6,648 nucleotides of DNA from Clostridiales bacterium. GTDB lineage: Bacteria; Bacillota; Clostridia; Oscillospirales; Butyricicoccaceae. Under the pieces are notes generated by a model. That model did no database searches. It had not been told where the DNA came from and was given only the letters and a program-made list of their open reading frames with translations. The stretch lies in contig JAHZHY010000285.1 of NCBI GenBank assembly GCA_019420045.1, positions 14,911 through 21,558 of the forward strand. Direction: 5' to 3'. A program made the translations under genes and the position numbers. Shown here piece by piece: positions 1-6,470 of this stretch (its first letter is position 1; each line of letters begins with the position of its first letter).

Positions 1-48
1 GGACATTGCTTCTTTCGGCCCAGTCTTTTGGATGGACACGCCGGTGCC
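1..48 (-). other. Start of a further C-terminal domain, cut by the window edge
   Basis: After domain 14 the chain reads GVSIQKTGPKEAMS and then leaves the window. The IQKTGP opening differs from the CnaB KxDSxTG opening. From memory it resembles the start of DUF11-like beta-sandwich domains that precede the wall anchor in clostridial surface proteins. Only 16 residues are visible, so this is a tentative call. Confidence 0.35.
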
Positions 49-3000
49 CACACTTTCATCCAGCACTTCAAATTCCACGATCTGTCCGGGATATTCCAGG
101 TAAGCGGTGAAGGTGGTGGGATTGATGCTGTAATAGTTGGGGGCCTTGACCTCCCGGATGGTATACCGTCCCAGGGGCAATGCCTTGGATGCTGCCCGGC
201 CATTCTGGTCGGTGACGATGGTGTCTACCTTGTTGTTGGCCTTGTCATAGACCTCAAACACCGCTCCTTCCAGGAGCGTTCCGGCAGGCAGGCCATTGAT
301 GGAGTTTGCATTCTTGCTCTTCTTGACGATCTGCACCTGGCCTTTTTCCGCTGTATTTTCCCAGCGAATTTCGCTGACCTGGCCGTATTTCACATAAAAG
401 GTTTTCAGCTCTTCGTCCAGCAGATAGCCCTCCGGGGCTTTGATTTCCCGGACATAATACTTGCCGTCCTCCAGGCCGTCCTCGATGTACACATAACCAT
501 CCTGGTCAGAGGTGTACTGACCGATAGGCCGGTGATTTTTGTCGTAGAGCAGGAAGGTGGCTCCGTACAATCCCTCACCGGTGACACTGTCCACCTTGTG
601 GATCAGGATGTTGGATTCTTTCCGGTTTGTCAGCTCAATAGTGGCAGTTTTTCCGTTCTTCACTTCCACCGATTGGGGCGTATCATCCAGGATGTAACCA
701 TCCGCTGCCCGCACCTCAGTGACGGTGTACCATCCTTCCTCTACCTCCGGCAGACGGATTACACCGTACCGATCGGTGGTATAGGTGCCGATGATCTCAC
801 CATTCATCTTCCGCACTTCAAACTGGACTCCACCCAAACGCTCACCGGTTTCCTCGTCCTTTTTGATGATCTGCAAGCCGCCCATGGGGTCGTTGTAGAA
901 GGTCAATGTCTGCGTATCGTTGGGATTTACCACCACTGTCTGGGGTGTGCTGTTAAGCACATATCCATCGATGGTGGCTACCTCTGTCACCACATAAGTG
1001 CCAGGCTCCAGGCCGGACAGAATGATCTGACCATTTTTATCAGTGTAGTACAAACCGTTGCTGCTGATCTGACCGCTTTTATCGGGTACATATTCCCCGG
1101 TAGAAGTGGTGATGCGGAAGGTGACGCCCTTCAGCACTTCGCCGGTGACACTATCTTTCTTGACGATAATGAGCTGGCCTTTCGGCTGATTTTTGAACTC
1201 CAGGGTCGTAATCTTTCCAGCTTCCATCGTCACTGTCCGGGGCGTATTATCCAACACATAACCTTCCGGTGCCCGGATTTCCTGCACGACAATTCCAGTA
1301 CCCGGTTCCAAATCACTGATGGAAATCAGGCCCTGGCTGTCGCTGGTGTAAGTCTTGTTTCCAATAGCAGCTCCCTGGATTGTTGTCACAGAGAACTCTG
1401 CTCCAGCCAAGGGCTTTCCGGTGACACTATCCACCTTGCGGATCAAAAGTCCGCTCTTAGGCTGGTTGCGGAACTCCAGGGTCACGGTCTCCCCTGCTTT
1501 GATCTTGATGCTCTGGGGCACATTGTCCAGCACATAGCCTTCCTTGGCCCGTACTTCGGTGACGATCACTGTGCTGCCCGGCTCCAGATCAGAAATGAGG
1601 ATGGTACCCTTGCTGTCTGTGGTGAATTCTCCGTTCTTATTTCCAATGACGGTGCCGTCGGAGTTTGTCACCTTGAACACCACATCGGACAAAGGCTCCT
1701 TTGTAACGCTGTCGATCTTCTGGATCAGCAAGCTGCCCTTGGGAGTATTCTTGAAGGTCACAGTAATGACATCCTGGTCTTCGCCGGTGAGGTACACTGT
1801 CTGTGTGCTGTTGTCCAGTACATAGCCATTGGGGGCGGAGATCTCTTCCACCACATAAGTGCCCTTCTTCATGCCGGTGAGCACGATGGTGCCATTGACA
1901 CTGGTCTCATATTCACCCACAATGGTGCCGCCGGTGCCGGAAGTTCCGCCCAGGTATCGTACCCGGAACCAGGCTCCCTCCAGGGGCTTACCGGTCTCAC
2001 TGTCCACCTTGCGGATAACCAAGGCAGACAGCGGGGTGTTTTCAAAAGTCAGCACCTTGCGTCCACCGCTCTCAATAAAGCACTCCTGGGTGTCCGAATC
2101 TTTGATGGCATAACCATCGGGGGCTTCCAGCTCGGTCACTTTGTACCAGCCGTCCTCCACATCCTCCAGCAGGATCACGCCGTTCTCATCGGTGTAATAA
2201 GTGCCCAGATCACGCAATTCTCCGGTTTCGGTCTTATTGCTCCGATACCAGATCTGGAACTTGGCACCCTTCAGAGGATCTCCCGTCACACTGTCGATCT
2301 TGACAATTTCCAGGGAAGGTTTCTTGTGGTTTTCGAAGAACACCTCAGCATCCCGGTTGGGATAGAGGGTCACGAGCTGGCTGTCTGCATCCAGCAGATA
2401 GGGTTCCGGCACAGACTTCTCAATCACTTCATAGGTACCCGGCAGCAGATTTTCCACCTTTGCGCTGCCATCTGCACCGGTGGTCACTTCCCCTACCCAG
2501 GGGCCGTCCACGGCCCGTACCTGGAACACGGTGCCCGGCACCATTTCCCCGGTATCGGCATCCCGTTTGTGGATGGTCAGGTTGGGGCGCTTGTCGTTCT
2601 GGATGGTCAAAGTGCTGGTTTTGCCCGGGAACAGCTCCACCTTGTATTCTGTGGGATCGAGAATATGGTCGTTTGCAGTGGCGGTCTCCTTGACAGAATA
2701 GACGCCAGGCTCCATATCGCTCACCAGGATTTCACCAGCATCGTTTGTAGTTCGATCCAGGTAATGTGTCCCGTCCTCGATCTTGCTGAGGCGAAAAGTA
2801 ACACCGCCCAGCGGAGTGCCGTCAGTGCTTTGCTTCAGCAGCCGCAGAGAGGGCTTGATGGAGTTGGTGAACACGAATTCGCCGGTCTGACCAGGCTCCA
2901 GGTGGATGATTCTCTGGGCATCGTCAATCACATAGCCATTGGCCTGTTTCTCCGTCACCACATAAGTGCCAGGCTCCAGCTTGGACAGGTCGATCTCACC

Positions 3001-4959
3001 GTTTTCATCGGTGGTGAATTCTTCCGGGCCGAACTCAGTACCATAGCCCTCGATCTCAAAGACCACATTGGGAATGACCTTGCTGGGATCGGAAGAATCG
3101 ATCTTCACCAGGTGCAATCCAGGTTTGCGATCATTGAAGAATACCAGCTCCAGGATGCCGCAGCCTTCGGTCAGCTCGATCTCCTGGGGCATGGTGTCCA
3201 CCACATGCTCATCGTCACTCTCCACTTCCTCTACCCGATAAGTGCCAGGCTCCAGGTCAGTGAGCAGGATCTCGCCCAAACGGTCAGTCTCATAAGTGCC
3301 GATCAGCTGATTGTCTTTATAAATCTTAAAGGTGATATCCGGCAAGGTTTCATGGGTCTGCCGGTCATACTTAGTCACCCGCAGACCAGGCTTGGCACTG
3401 TTCTTCAATGTGAAGGTAACGGTGTCCTGCCCGGGCACATTGACATTATAAGTCTGGCCGTCCTTGATCCATCCATCGGGGGCTTCCAGCTCCACGATTT
3501 CATATGCGCCAGGCTTCAGCTCATTGAAGATAGCCACACTGGCTTCATTGGTGATCTGGGTGTAAGTAGCTCCGCTCTCGATGTGCTTGATCTGTACCTT
3601 GGCTCCAGGGAGGGTATCGCCGGTGTCAGCGTCTACCTTTTCCACCCGCAGATTGCCATACGGTTCGTTTTCATAGCTCACCGTAGCCACGGTGTCCTTT
3701 TCCACCTGTACCTGCTGTACCGGATTCTTGGCCATCAGGTGGCCCTTGGGGGGCTGCACCTCGGTGATGGTGTACAGACCTCCTCGCTCCAGAGGAATAA
3801 TGATCTCGCCCTGGGCGTTGGTGGAGAATGTTCCCACCGGCGCGCCGTCCGGGTCTTTCACTTCAAACAAAGCCCCTTCCAGGCGAGTGCCGGTGCCTGT
3901 TTCGGTCTTGACGATCTTCAGGCTGTACTCACCATCTCCAGGAGTAGGCGGTGTATCATCGGGGGAATAATTGAACAGAGCATTAGACCACCGAACCAGG
4001 ATAGGGTCAGTATCCGCAATATAGTTTTGCAGCTGACCATAGGTGCCGGTCTCCTGACAAACAGCATAGAAGGCAGCGTACTGGTTTACATTGCCCTCCA
4101 ACAGGAATTTCACGCTGGTATTGCCGGTAACAGAATCTTTGGGGCAAATGACTTTGAACTGAGCCTGATAGCCCGCACTTTCCACCGGGATCTTTTCGAT
4201 CTCCTGGTTGTTCATACCCACGATCTTCATGCCGTCAGGCACATCTTCAGAATCAAACCAGATGCTGATCTCCAGGCCGTCCACCCAGGTGCCACTTTTA
4301 ACAGTATAAACTTGCTGCAAGTAAGTCTCACCATTGATCTGCACCTCGTAGGCTTCCTGCTGATCCGGGGAAACCGTCAGGCCAGGGATAAGCACATCTG
4401 TCCATCCGCTGCCCCGGTTATAAATGTCCTTGGCTGCCACCAAAAGCCGCTGGGCAATCTGCTGCTCGTGAGAAGAAAGGCCCGGGGCGATAGTTACTTT
4501 GTCGATGCTCCAGGTAGGCACCAGATAGCACCACAAAGCGATCTTGGTAGCATAATAGGCTTGCTGCACATTATCCAAGCCCAGCTCTTGCAAACTGCGA
4601 TGAGGATATCCGTTGCCCACAATGCCCACAATCTTAGGATCTGACGCTTGATTCTGAGCCAGGTATTTGACGGATTGTCCCTTTCCTACCACCTGGGGAA
4701 CGCCATCTGTGGTGGGATTGATGCAATAGGCGGGAATTTGTTTCATCTCACCTGCGCTTGTTCTGAAATTAAAATACACATAATTCAATTTCTGAACTCG
4801 GCCATTGACGGCCAGATAGGCCAACTGTTCGCCACCATTATAAATGTCGATTTCACCCAACGCTTCTCCCGGCGTATCTGCTGCCAGTACCGCTCCAGGA
4901 AGCATCCCTATCAGAGTGACCACAAGCAGCAAAAGCGATGTCAGTCGTTTAGCTTTCAT
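1..4959 (-). CDS. Giant sortase-type surface protein: thioester-like head plus 14 CnaB/SpaA-like domains (3' end outside window)
   Basis: The reading frame is open for 1653 codons from ATG at 4959 to the left edge, with no stop, so the C-terminus is missing. The start is supported by AGGGAGAG at 4971-4964, 4 nt before the ATG, and by an immediate signal peptide (residues 1 to about 26). Seen in order: signal peptide; thioester-domain-like head (about 28-330) with C79 in AYCINP and LQNYI at 310-314; proline-rich linker (331-343); 14 tandem domains of about 90 residues (344-1637), each with an xIxK strand, a YxVxE strand and a final FxN strand; then GVSIQKTGPKEAM, the start of another domain. 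Family knowledge: CnaB domains form Lys-Asn or Lys-Asp isopeptide bonds and act as rigid stalks, and such proteins usually end in an LPXTG-like sorting signal. Inference: a wall-anchored adhesin or pilin-like fibre. The ligand is unknown. The sortase fragment at the right edge and the exported protein upstream fit this role. The domain class is very likely; the function as an adhesin is moderately likely. Confidence 0.95.
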   Translation of the reverse strand, partial: MKAKRLTSLLLLVVTLIGMLPGAVLAADTPGEALGEIDIYNGGEQLAYLAVNGRVQKLNYVYFNFRTSAGEMKQIPAYCINPTTDGVPQVVGKGQSVKYLAQNQASDPKIVGIVGNGYPHRSLQELGLDNVQQAYYATKIALWCYLVPTWSIDKVTIAPGLSSHEQQIAQRLLVAAKDIYNRGSGWTDVLIPGLTVSPDQQEAYEVQINGETYLQQVYTVKSGTWVDGLEISIWFDSEDVPDGMKIVGMNNQEIEKIPVESAGYQAQFKVICPKDSVTGNTSVKFLLEGNVNQYAAFYAVCQETGTYGQLQNYIADTDPILVRWSNALFNYSPDDTPPTPGDGEYSLKIVKTETGTGTRLEGALFEVKDPDGAPVGTFSTNAQGEIIIPLERGGLYTITEVQPPKGHLMAKNPVQQVQVEKDTVATVSYENEPYGNLRVEKVDADTGDTLPGAKVQIKHIESGATYTQITNEASVAIFNELKPGAYEIVELEAPDGWIKDGQTYNVNVPGQDTVTFTLKNSAKPGLRVTKYDRQTHETLPDITFKIYKDNQLIGTYETDRLGEILLTDLEPGTYRVEEVESDDEHVVDTMPQEIELTEGCGILELVFFNDRKPGLHLVKIDSSDPSKVIPNVVFEIEGYGTEFGPEEFTTDENGEIDLSKLEPGTYVVTEKQANGYVIDDAQRIIHLEPGQTGEFVFTNSIKPSLRLLKQSTDGTPLGGVTFRLSKIEDGTHYLDRTTNDAGEILVSDMEPGVYSVKETATANDHILDPTEYKVELFPGKTSTLTIQNDKRPNLTIHKRDADTGEMVPGTVFQVRAVDGPWVGEVTTGADGSAKVENLLPGTYEVIEKSVPEPYLLDADSQLVTLYPNRDAEVFFENHKKPSLEIVKIDSVTGDPLKGAKFQIWYRSNKTETGELRDLGTYYTDENGVILLEDVEDGWYKVTELEAPDGYAIKDSDTQECFIESGGRKVLTFENTPLSALVIRKVDSETGKPLEGAWFRVRYLGGTSGTGGTIVGEYETSVNGTIVLTGMKKGTYVVEEISAPNGYVLDNSTQTVYLTGEDQDVITVTFKNTPKGSLLIQKIDSVTKEPLSDVVFKVTNSDGTVIGNKNGEFTTDSKGTILISDLEPGSTVIVTEVRAKEGYVLDNVPQSIKIKAGETVTLEFRNQPKSGLLIRKVDSVTGKPLAGAEFSVTTIQGAAIGNKTYTSDSQGLISISDLEPGTGIVVQEIRAPEGYVLDNTPRTVTMEAGKITTLEFKNQPKGQLIIVKKDSVTGEVLKGVTFRITTSTGEYVPDKSGQISSNGLYYTDKNGQIILSGLEPGTYVVTEVATIDGYVLNSTPQTVVVNPNDTQTLTFYNDPMGGLQIIKKDEETGERLGGVQFEVRKMNGEIIGTYTTDRYGVIRLPEVEEGWYTVTEVRAADGYILDDTPQSVEVKNGKTATIELTNRKESNILIHKVDSVTGEGLYGATFLLYDKNHRPIGQYTSDQDGYVYIEDGLEDGKYYVREIKAPEGYLLDEELKTFYVKYGQVSEIRWENTAEKGQVQIVKKSKNANSINGLPAGTLLEGAVFEVYDKANNKVDTIVTDQNGRAASKALPLGRYTIREVKAPNYYSINPTTFTAYLEYPGQIVEFEVLDESVGTGVSIQKTGPKEAMS
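986..1011 (-). repeat. 26-nt exact DNA repeat, copy in CnaB domain 11
   Basis: This encodes the LEPGTYVVT strand of domain 11. The same 26 nt occur without mismatch at 2954-2979 in domain 4, seven domains away, and a shorter part recurs in domain 3 near 3238-3256. Identity at wobble positions suggests recombination or gene conversion among repeats rather than protein-level conservation alone. Confidence 0.8.
2954..2979 (-). repeat. 26-nt exact DNA repeat, copy in CnaB domain 4
   Basis: Partner of the copy at 986-1011. It encodes the same LEPGTYVVT segment with identical codons, while the flanking parts of domains 4 and 11 differ clearly. Confidence 0.8.
3970..4878 (-). other. Thioester-domain-like (TQXA family) adhesin head
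   Basis: Residues about 28-330 precede the stalk. Three pieces match the signature of Gram-positive thioester domains: an aromatic-Cys motif (Y78-C79-I80), a central block T138-K139-I140-A141-L142-W143 in the place of the usual TQxA(I/V)W, and a late hydrophobic-Gln motif L310-Q311-N312-Y313-I314. In characterised thioester domains the bond joins the Cys of the first motif to the Gln of the third and can react covalently with host amines. Here the predicted pair is C79-Q311. The central Gln is replaced by Lys, encoded AAG. Further cysteines are C144, C272 and C301. The domain family is assigned from motifs alone, and whether a thioester forms is inferred. Confidence 0.7.
4882..4959 (-). other. 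Sec signal peptide of the giant surface protein
   Basis: Residues 1-26 have the classic three-part layout: basic MKAKR, a hydrophobic core rich in Leu, Val and Ile (residues 6-20), and a PGAVLA/AD cleavage region. Signal peptidase I would cut after A26 or A27. There is no lipobox cysteine and no YSIRK/GS motif. It shows that the protein is exported by Sec and supports the chosen ATG. Confidence 0.9.
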
Positions 4960-4963
4960 AACT

Positions 4964-4971
4964 CTCTCCCT
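4964..4971 (-). promoter_or_regulatory. Ribosome binding site of the giant surface protein gene
   Basis: On the minus strand AGGGAGAG is followed by AGTT and then ATG at 4959, so the GGGAG core is 6 nt from the start codon. It lies just beyond the U-tract of the upstream terminator, in a very purine-rich leader. Confidence 0.75.
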
Positions 4972-4991
4972 TTCTTTTTAATTTTTGCTAC

Positions 4992-5022
4992 AAAAAAAGA
5001 GACGCCTTTTAGCGTCTCTTTT
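4992..5022 (-). terminator. Rho-independent terminator between the stalk-domain gene and the giant gene
   Basis: Read on the minus strand, AAAAGAGACGC pairs perfectly with GCGTCTCTTTT (11 bp) around a 6-nt loop TAAAAG, and the T run extends to seven T before the next G. The stem starts 10 nt after the TAA at 5033-5035. On the plus strand the same hairpin is followed by only four T, so the minus strand is the favoured direction. It should end most transcripts coming from vapBC and the stalk-domain gene before the giant gene, whose start is 32 nt further on. Confidence 0.88.
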
Positions 5023-5032
5023 GGCATCCCTA

Positions 5033-5794
5033 TTATTTAACTTCATACATCGTATACAGGAATCGCCCATTTGCATTGTAAACATCCCAGGCATCTACCC
5101 AGACTTTGCTTCTGGGGCCGGAGAGGTACATTGCTTGCAGCATCCCTTCATGCCAGGGCCACTCCACATTAGGATCTCCCGGGTGGGCACCTTCCAGGCC
5201 CAAGTAAATCTTGGTACCCGGCTCTGCCACTTCAAACAAAGAATACTGCATTCGGCGGATCTCGTGCATATTGCGAATCATTGCACTTCCATCATCAAAA
5301 GTAACCACCTTCGGCTCCGGCAGCTCATCCTGCCAGAAAGAAGATGCGTTGGCCGGAACGGTCAGCCCCAGCTCCGGATCTTTGGCCTTGGTCACGGTCA
5401 TGGTCTGGCCGTTGCCCAGATCAATCACCGTCCCCACCGGCGGACACCAGCTGGCGTCCCCAGTGGGGATGCTCACCGCTCCCGGGATGGTAGTAGTGGG
5501 CTGCTGCTCTTCCACATAGCCGGTGCTGCTGTCGATCTCAACGGTGCGGCTGTCATTGTCCCAGGTCACACCGAAGTCCATGGCTTTGCCCAGATCCCGC
5601 AGCTTGAAGTAGTTATTGCCATTGATGTTGTACCCTTCCAGGCTCACCGCCTGGCCGTCCAGGGTCACCTTCTGGCTGCTTTCCGTCAAGGGGGTGGCAA
5701 TCACACCGGAAGCGATTCCTACGCCGCCGAAAATCACACCGCCGCAAAGCAGGCCCACGGCAAACCCAGCAACATCCCGTCTCAGTTTCATCAT
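5033..5794 (-). CDS. Exported or membrane-anchored stalk-domain protein with an unknown C-terminal half
   Basis: This is a 253-residue protein. Residues 3-6 are basic (KLRR), and 8-33 form a Gly-rich hydrophobic segment, either an uncleaved membrane anchor or a signal peptide cut near VIA/TP. There is no lipobox, although C17 lies within the segment. Residues about 42-88 match one copper amine oxidase N-terminal-like (stalk) domain: VTLDGQAV, then the NYFKLRDLGKAM block, then VTWDNDSRTVEI. This domain is common in exported clostridial proteins and does not itself imply oxidase activity. Residues 89-108 form a Glu/Gln/Pro/Thr linker. Residues 109-253, containing C118, WPWHEGM and a C-terminal aromatic stretch, are not recognised. 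Two adjacent ATGs lie 5 and 8 nt from AGGGAGG (5806-5800), so the true start could be the second one. The gene follows vapC by 33 nt with no terminator between them and is probably co-transcribed with it. Its function is unknown; a cell-surface accessory role is inferred only from context. Confidence 0.9.
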   Translation of the reverse strand: MMKLRRDVAGFAVGLLCGGVIFGGVGIASGVIATPLTESSQKVTLDGQAVSLEGYNINGNNYFKLRDLGKAMDFGVTWDNDSRTVEIDSSTGYVEEQQPTTTIPGAVSIPTGDASWCPPVGTVIDLGNGQTMTVTKAKDPELGLTVPANASSFWQDELPEPKVVTFDDGSAMIRNMHEIRRMQYSLFEVAEPGTKIYLGLEGAHPGDPNVEWPWHEGMLQAMYLSGPRSKVWVDAWDVYNANGRFLYTMYEVK

Positions 5795-5799
5795 TTATT

Positions 5800-5806
5800 C
5801 CTCCCT
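5800..5806 (-). promoter_or_regulatory. Ribosome binding site of the stalk-domain gene
   Basis: AGGGAGG on the minus strand is followed by AATAA and two consecutive ATG codons (5794 and 5791). Spacing is 5 nt to the first and 8 nt to the second, so either start is workable and the site does not decide between them. Confidence 0.75.
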
Positions 5807-5827
5807 ATCGCAGTGGTTACTTCTGGA

Positions 5828-6229
5828 TCATTCCGCCCAGTTCTCCAGCTCCAGGTTTGGTACTCGCTCAAACTCCCGGATATTGTTTGTCACCAGAATC
5901 ATTCGTTCCGACCTTGCATGAGCAGCGATCAGCATATCCAATGGGCCGATAGGAGTTCCCTGCTTTTGCAAATAATCCCGAATGTCACCATACTCAAATG
6001 CTGCTGTTGCTCCAAAAGGCAGAATGCTCAGCGGTACCAGAAACCGAAGTAAAGCCTGTTCATTCTTTATCGGATTGGAACTATGCTTCATCCCATATTC
6101 CAACTCTGCTAATGTGATCGAAGAAATACAAAGCCCTGCATTCAGCTCTTGTTGAAATCGCCGCAGCACAGCTTCTGGCTTCTCTTTCATCACATAAATG
6201 CAGATATTGGTGTCCAGCATATAGTTCAT
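5828..6229 (-). CDS. vapC: Type II toxin, VapC-family PIN-domain ribonuclease
   Basis: This 133-residue protein is a single PIN domain of usual VapC length. Expected acidic metal-binding residues are visible: D6 in MLDTN, E42 in TLAELEYG and D98 in GPLDMLIAAHA. The late TNNxREFER block is at 114-122. The ISSITLAEL, GTPxGPLD and TNNIREFERVP blocks closely resemble the Shigella/Salmonella VapC (MvpT) type, known to cleave initiator tRNA-fMet in the anticodon loop; the same target here is inferred from that resemblance. The start overlaps the vapB stop as ATGA, which favours translational coupling and antitoxin-first synthesis. Two TTA leucine codons (L40 and L60) contrast with the neighbouring surface-protein genes, which lack them. 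The sequence looks intact and probably active. A stalk-domain gene follows 33 nt downstream on the same strand. Confidence 0.95.
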   Translation of the reverse strand: MNYMLDTNICIYVMKEKPEAVLRRFQQELNAGLCISSITLAELEYGMKHSSNPIKNEQALLRFLVPLSILPFGATAAFEYGDIRDYLQKQGTPIGPLDMLIAAHARSERMILVTNNIREFERVPNLELENWAE

Positions 6230-6456
6230 AGACTTTCTCTCTCTTTCTGGACGCCTTGATCCCGGCCCTCTGCAAAGATATCTTCGGTAAAACTATCCAG
6301 CCCATCCATAAAGGTTTGCCACAGAGACTCCCTGGGAACCAGAAGAACGGCATCGCCTAATTTCTGCACAACTACTTCATCCGCTTGAAAGCGAAACTGC
6401 TTTGGCAGGCGCACAGCCTGACTTCTTCCATTCTCAAAAATTTTTGCGGTCTCCAT
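6226..6456 (-). CDS. vapB: Antitoxin of the VapBC pair, AbrB/SpoVT-type DNA-binding protein
   Basis: This 76-residue protein starts at ATG 6456. An in-frame GTG at 6465 would lengthen it by three residues, but that codon overlaps the ribosome site AGGAGGT (6470-6464), whereas the ATG sits at an ideal 7-nt spacing. The N-terminal half (about 1-45) has the VapB/MazE-type swapped-hairpin signature FENGRSQAVRLPKQFRF and should bind the operator as a dimer. The C-terminal half, ending QKERESL, should wrap VapC's active site; VapB/MvpA antitoxins end in a very similar ERES(F/L). Its stop overlaps the vapC start by 4 nt. The VapB-VapC complex normally represses its own promoter, and a perfect inverted repeat lies just upstream. 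Codons include TTA, CTA, AGA and AGG, which differs from the neighbouring surface-protein genes. Confidence 0.94.
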   Translation of the reverse strand: METAKIFENGRSQAVRLPKQFRFQADEVVVQKLGDAVLLVPRESLWQTFMDGLDSFTEDIFAEGRDQGVQKERESL

Positions 6457-6463
6457 TGTATTC

Positions 6464-6470
6464 ACCTCCT
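6464..6470 (-). promoter_or_regulatory. Ribosome binding site of vapB (decides the ATG start)
   Basis: AGGAGGT on the minus strand is a full match to the anti-16S consensus and is followed by GAATACA and ATG at 6456. Because it overlaps the GTG at 6465-6463, that GTG cannot be the main start. Confidence 0.88.

Larger units (their letters stand above)
49..3930 (-). repeat. Array of 14 tandem CnaB/SpaA-like isopeptide domains
   Basis: Protein repeats of 89-99 residues run from residue 344 to 1637. Each begins like xLxIxKxD(S/A)xTG, continues with xLxGAxFxV, TDxxGxI, LEPGxYxVxE, APxGYxLD, and ends VxFxNxP. Putative Lys/Glu/Asn triads are: 351/400/431, 441/490/520, 530/578/609, 619/670/699, 709/758/788, 798/847/877, 887/943/974, 984/1039/1071, 1081/1135/1165, 1175/1227/1257, 1267/1326/1356, 1366/1415/1445, 1455/1505/1535. 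Domain 14 has 1546/1603 and Asp 1634 in the acceptor place. The Glu-to-acceptor distance is 29-32 residues throughout. Known of the family: the Lys and Asn or Asp become covalently joined with the Glu as catalyst, giving protease-resistant and mechanically stable stalks. Domains 7-13 share more of the KxDSxTG consensus than domains 1-6. Confidence 0.93.

Noticed and set aside
28..4644. Plus-strand open frame of 1538 codons, the longest closed frame in the window
   Set aside because: It is the exact codon-register complement of the giant minus-strand gene, whose translation has a signal peptide, a ribosome site and 14 recognisable domains. The plus frame starts at TTG, has no ribosome site, and resembles no protein family.
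1..4959. Repeated short DNA motifs in the giant gene considered as a CRISPR or non-coding repeat array
   Set aside because: The periodicity of about 270-300 nt follows protein domains in one open frame, with diverged copies and no uniform spacers.
4992..5022. Hairpin considered as a riboswitch or small-RNA gene
   Set aside because: It is a simple perfect stem with a T tract and no additional conserved structure in the short intergenic space; a terminator explains it fully.
4648..5040. Plus-strand open frame of 130 codons over the 5' end of the giant gene
   Set aside because: It continues the mirror frame over the signal peptide and head coding region and crosses the terminator. No ribosome site or protein features were seen.
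5050..5083. Possible promoter for the giant gene inside the stalk-domain gene (TTTACA and TATACG)
   Set aside because: The spacer of 20 nt is too long and the -10 match is weak. It is mentioned only as a guess in the terminator finding.
4985..6052. Plus-strand open frame of 355 codons across the stalk-domain gene and vapC
   Set aside because: It is in register with the stalk-domain gene and part of vapC on the minus strand, runs through the terminator hairpin, and has no recognisable domains. It is a shadow of real genes with the same codon avoidance.
6081..6353. Minus-strand frame of 90 codons overlapping vapB and vapC
   Set aside because: It is out of frame with both well-supported genes and lacks family features.
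6457..6465. GTG at 6465 as the vapB start (79 residues)
   Set aside because: The GTG overlaps the AGGAGGT ribosome site; the ATG at 6456 has ideal spacing and gives the METxxxF N-terminus usual in this antitoxin family.
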